Assembly: GCF_900111405.1 (NCBI RefSeq)
Contig: NZ_FOHJ01000001.1
Coordinates: forward strand, 62,001 to 126,000
Source of the DNA: Salinibacillus kushneri
Lineage (GTDB): Bacteria > Bacillota > Bacilli > Bacillales > Alkalibacillaceae
Reading direction: 5' to 3'
Length of the DNA: 64,000 bases
The notes beneath the pieces were generated by a model. It did not search any database. It was not told where the DNA came from and was given only the letters and a program-made list of their open reading frames with translations. How positions within the stretch are numbered: position 1 is the first letter of the stretch; each line of letters opens with the position of its first letter. Shown here in pieces: positions 63,827 through 64,000 of the stretch. The translations under genes were made by a program, and so were the position numbers.

Positions 63827-64000
63827 GTTATTAAAGATTCGATATGGTTCTATAAGAGGTTTCGTTGATTTCGTTACAGGGCGTGAACCCAGCAGAATCG
63901 TTAAGGTAATCGAAAGGACTAAAAAGAGCCATAGCTGTCCCGTCTGTGTTATTCTTTCAAAAATAGGTGTTAAATCAAGTATTTTGATTACTAAACCATG
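63824..64000 (-). CDS. C-terminal end of a membrane protein, 5'-truncated by window edge
   Basis: The minus-strand frame is open from the edge to a stop at 63824 and gives 58 residues: a segment HGLVIKILDLTPIFERITQTG, one hydrophobic span LWLFLVLSITLTILLG, and a polar tail SRPVTKSTKPLIEPYRIFNN. I do not recognise the family from this piece. It shares its terminator with the SDR gene on the other strand. Confidence 0.6.
   Translation of the reverse strand, partial: HGLVIKILDLTPIFERITQTGQLWLFLVLSITLTILLGSRPVTKSTKPLIEPYRIFNN

Overview
The window looks like a low-GC Gram-positive chromosome of the Bacillaceae, most likely a salt-tolerant Virgibacillus/Oceanobacillus-type genus. The evidence is a gene order that follows the Bacillus subtilis yut-yun-suf-met-yus region over most of the first 38 kb, strong AAGGAGG-type ribosome binding sites with some TTG/GTG starts, several endospore genes (lytH, yunB, a YhcN/YlaJ lipoprotein, yutH, CotF-like coat proteins), sodium-coupled transporters, and an ectoine-type compatible-solute catabolic locus. 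This assignment is inference; no 16S or other marker lies in the window.

Layout. 1-5.3 kb: the 3' part of a dicarboxylate/Na+ symporter, then an A-type Fe-S carrier, dapF, yuzD, a NifU-like Fe-S scaffold and a thrC-thrB operon that lacks hom. 5.4-12.9 kb: a 2-hydroxyacid dehydrogenase and the yutH-yutG-yutF-yutE-yutD-yutC-lytH series. 12.9-16.7 kb: an NSS transporter with its 36-residue small subunit (MetPS type), and an NhaC-family transporter behind a lysine riboswitch. 16.7-20.3 kb: yunB-yunC-yunD-yunE. 20.4-25.7 kb: the sufCDSUB operon. 26-29.5 kb: a small frameshifted ORF and metNPQ, whose leader carries two complete SAM-I riboswitches, each with its own terminator. 29.5-37 kb: yusE, yusF, gcvH, yusI and the fadN-fadA-fadE beta-oxidation operon with a FadR box. 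37-38.2 kb: two spore coat genes followed by three head-to-tail copies of a hairpin repeat.

From 38.2 kb the order is more mosaic: an EamA exporter, a YdjM-family membrane protein, a zinc-type ABC pair without its binding protein joined to two FluC fluoride channels, and a MoxR-DUF58-membrane protein operon whose last gene is frameshifted. At 46.4-54.7 kb lies the most interesting locus: a PucR-family regulator divergent from a cystathionine gamma-synthase-family PLP enzyme, an M20D amidohydrolase, an ACT-less homoserine dehydrogenase, an aldehyde dehydrogenase and an ectoine hydrolase (DoeA/EutD) homolog. I read it as a Gram-positive ectoine catabolic operon in which the usual deacetylase, transaminase and regulator are replaced. 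The end of the window holds a PhnB-like gene remnant, an AHSA1/SRPBCC protein, a GntR-controlled ABC operon, a DrrAB-like ABC pair, an acyl-CoA dehydrogenase-like flavoprotein, a frameshifted PQQ-type sugar dehydrogenase lipoprotein, a general-stress-type SDR and a partial membrane protein.

Three genes look split by a change of one base in or beside a G or C run (26217, 43377, 61944). Either the assembly has homopolymer errors or these genes are decaying. Start codons were moved from the longest ORF wherever a better-placed ribosome binding site exists.
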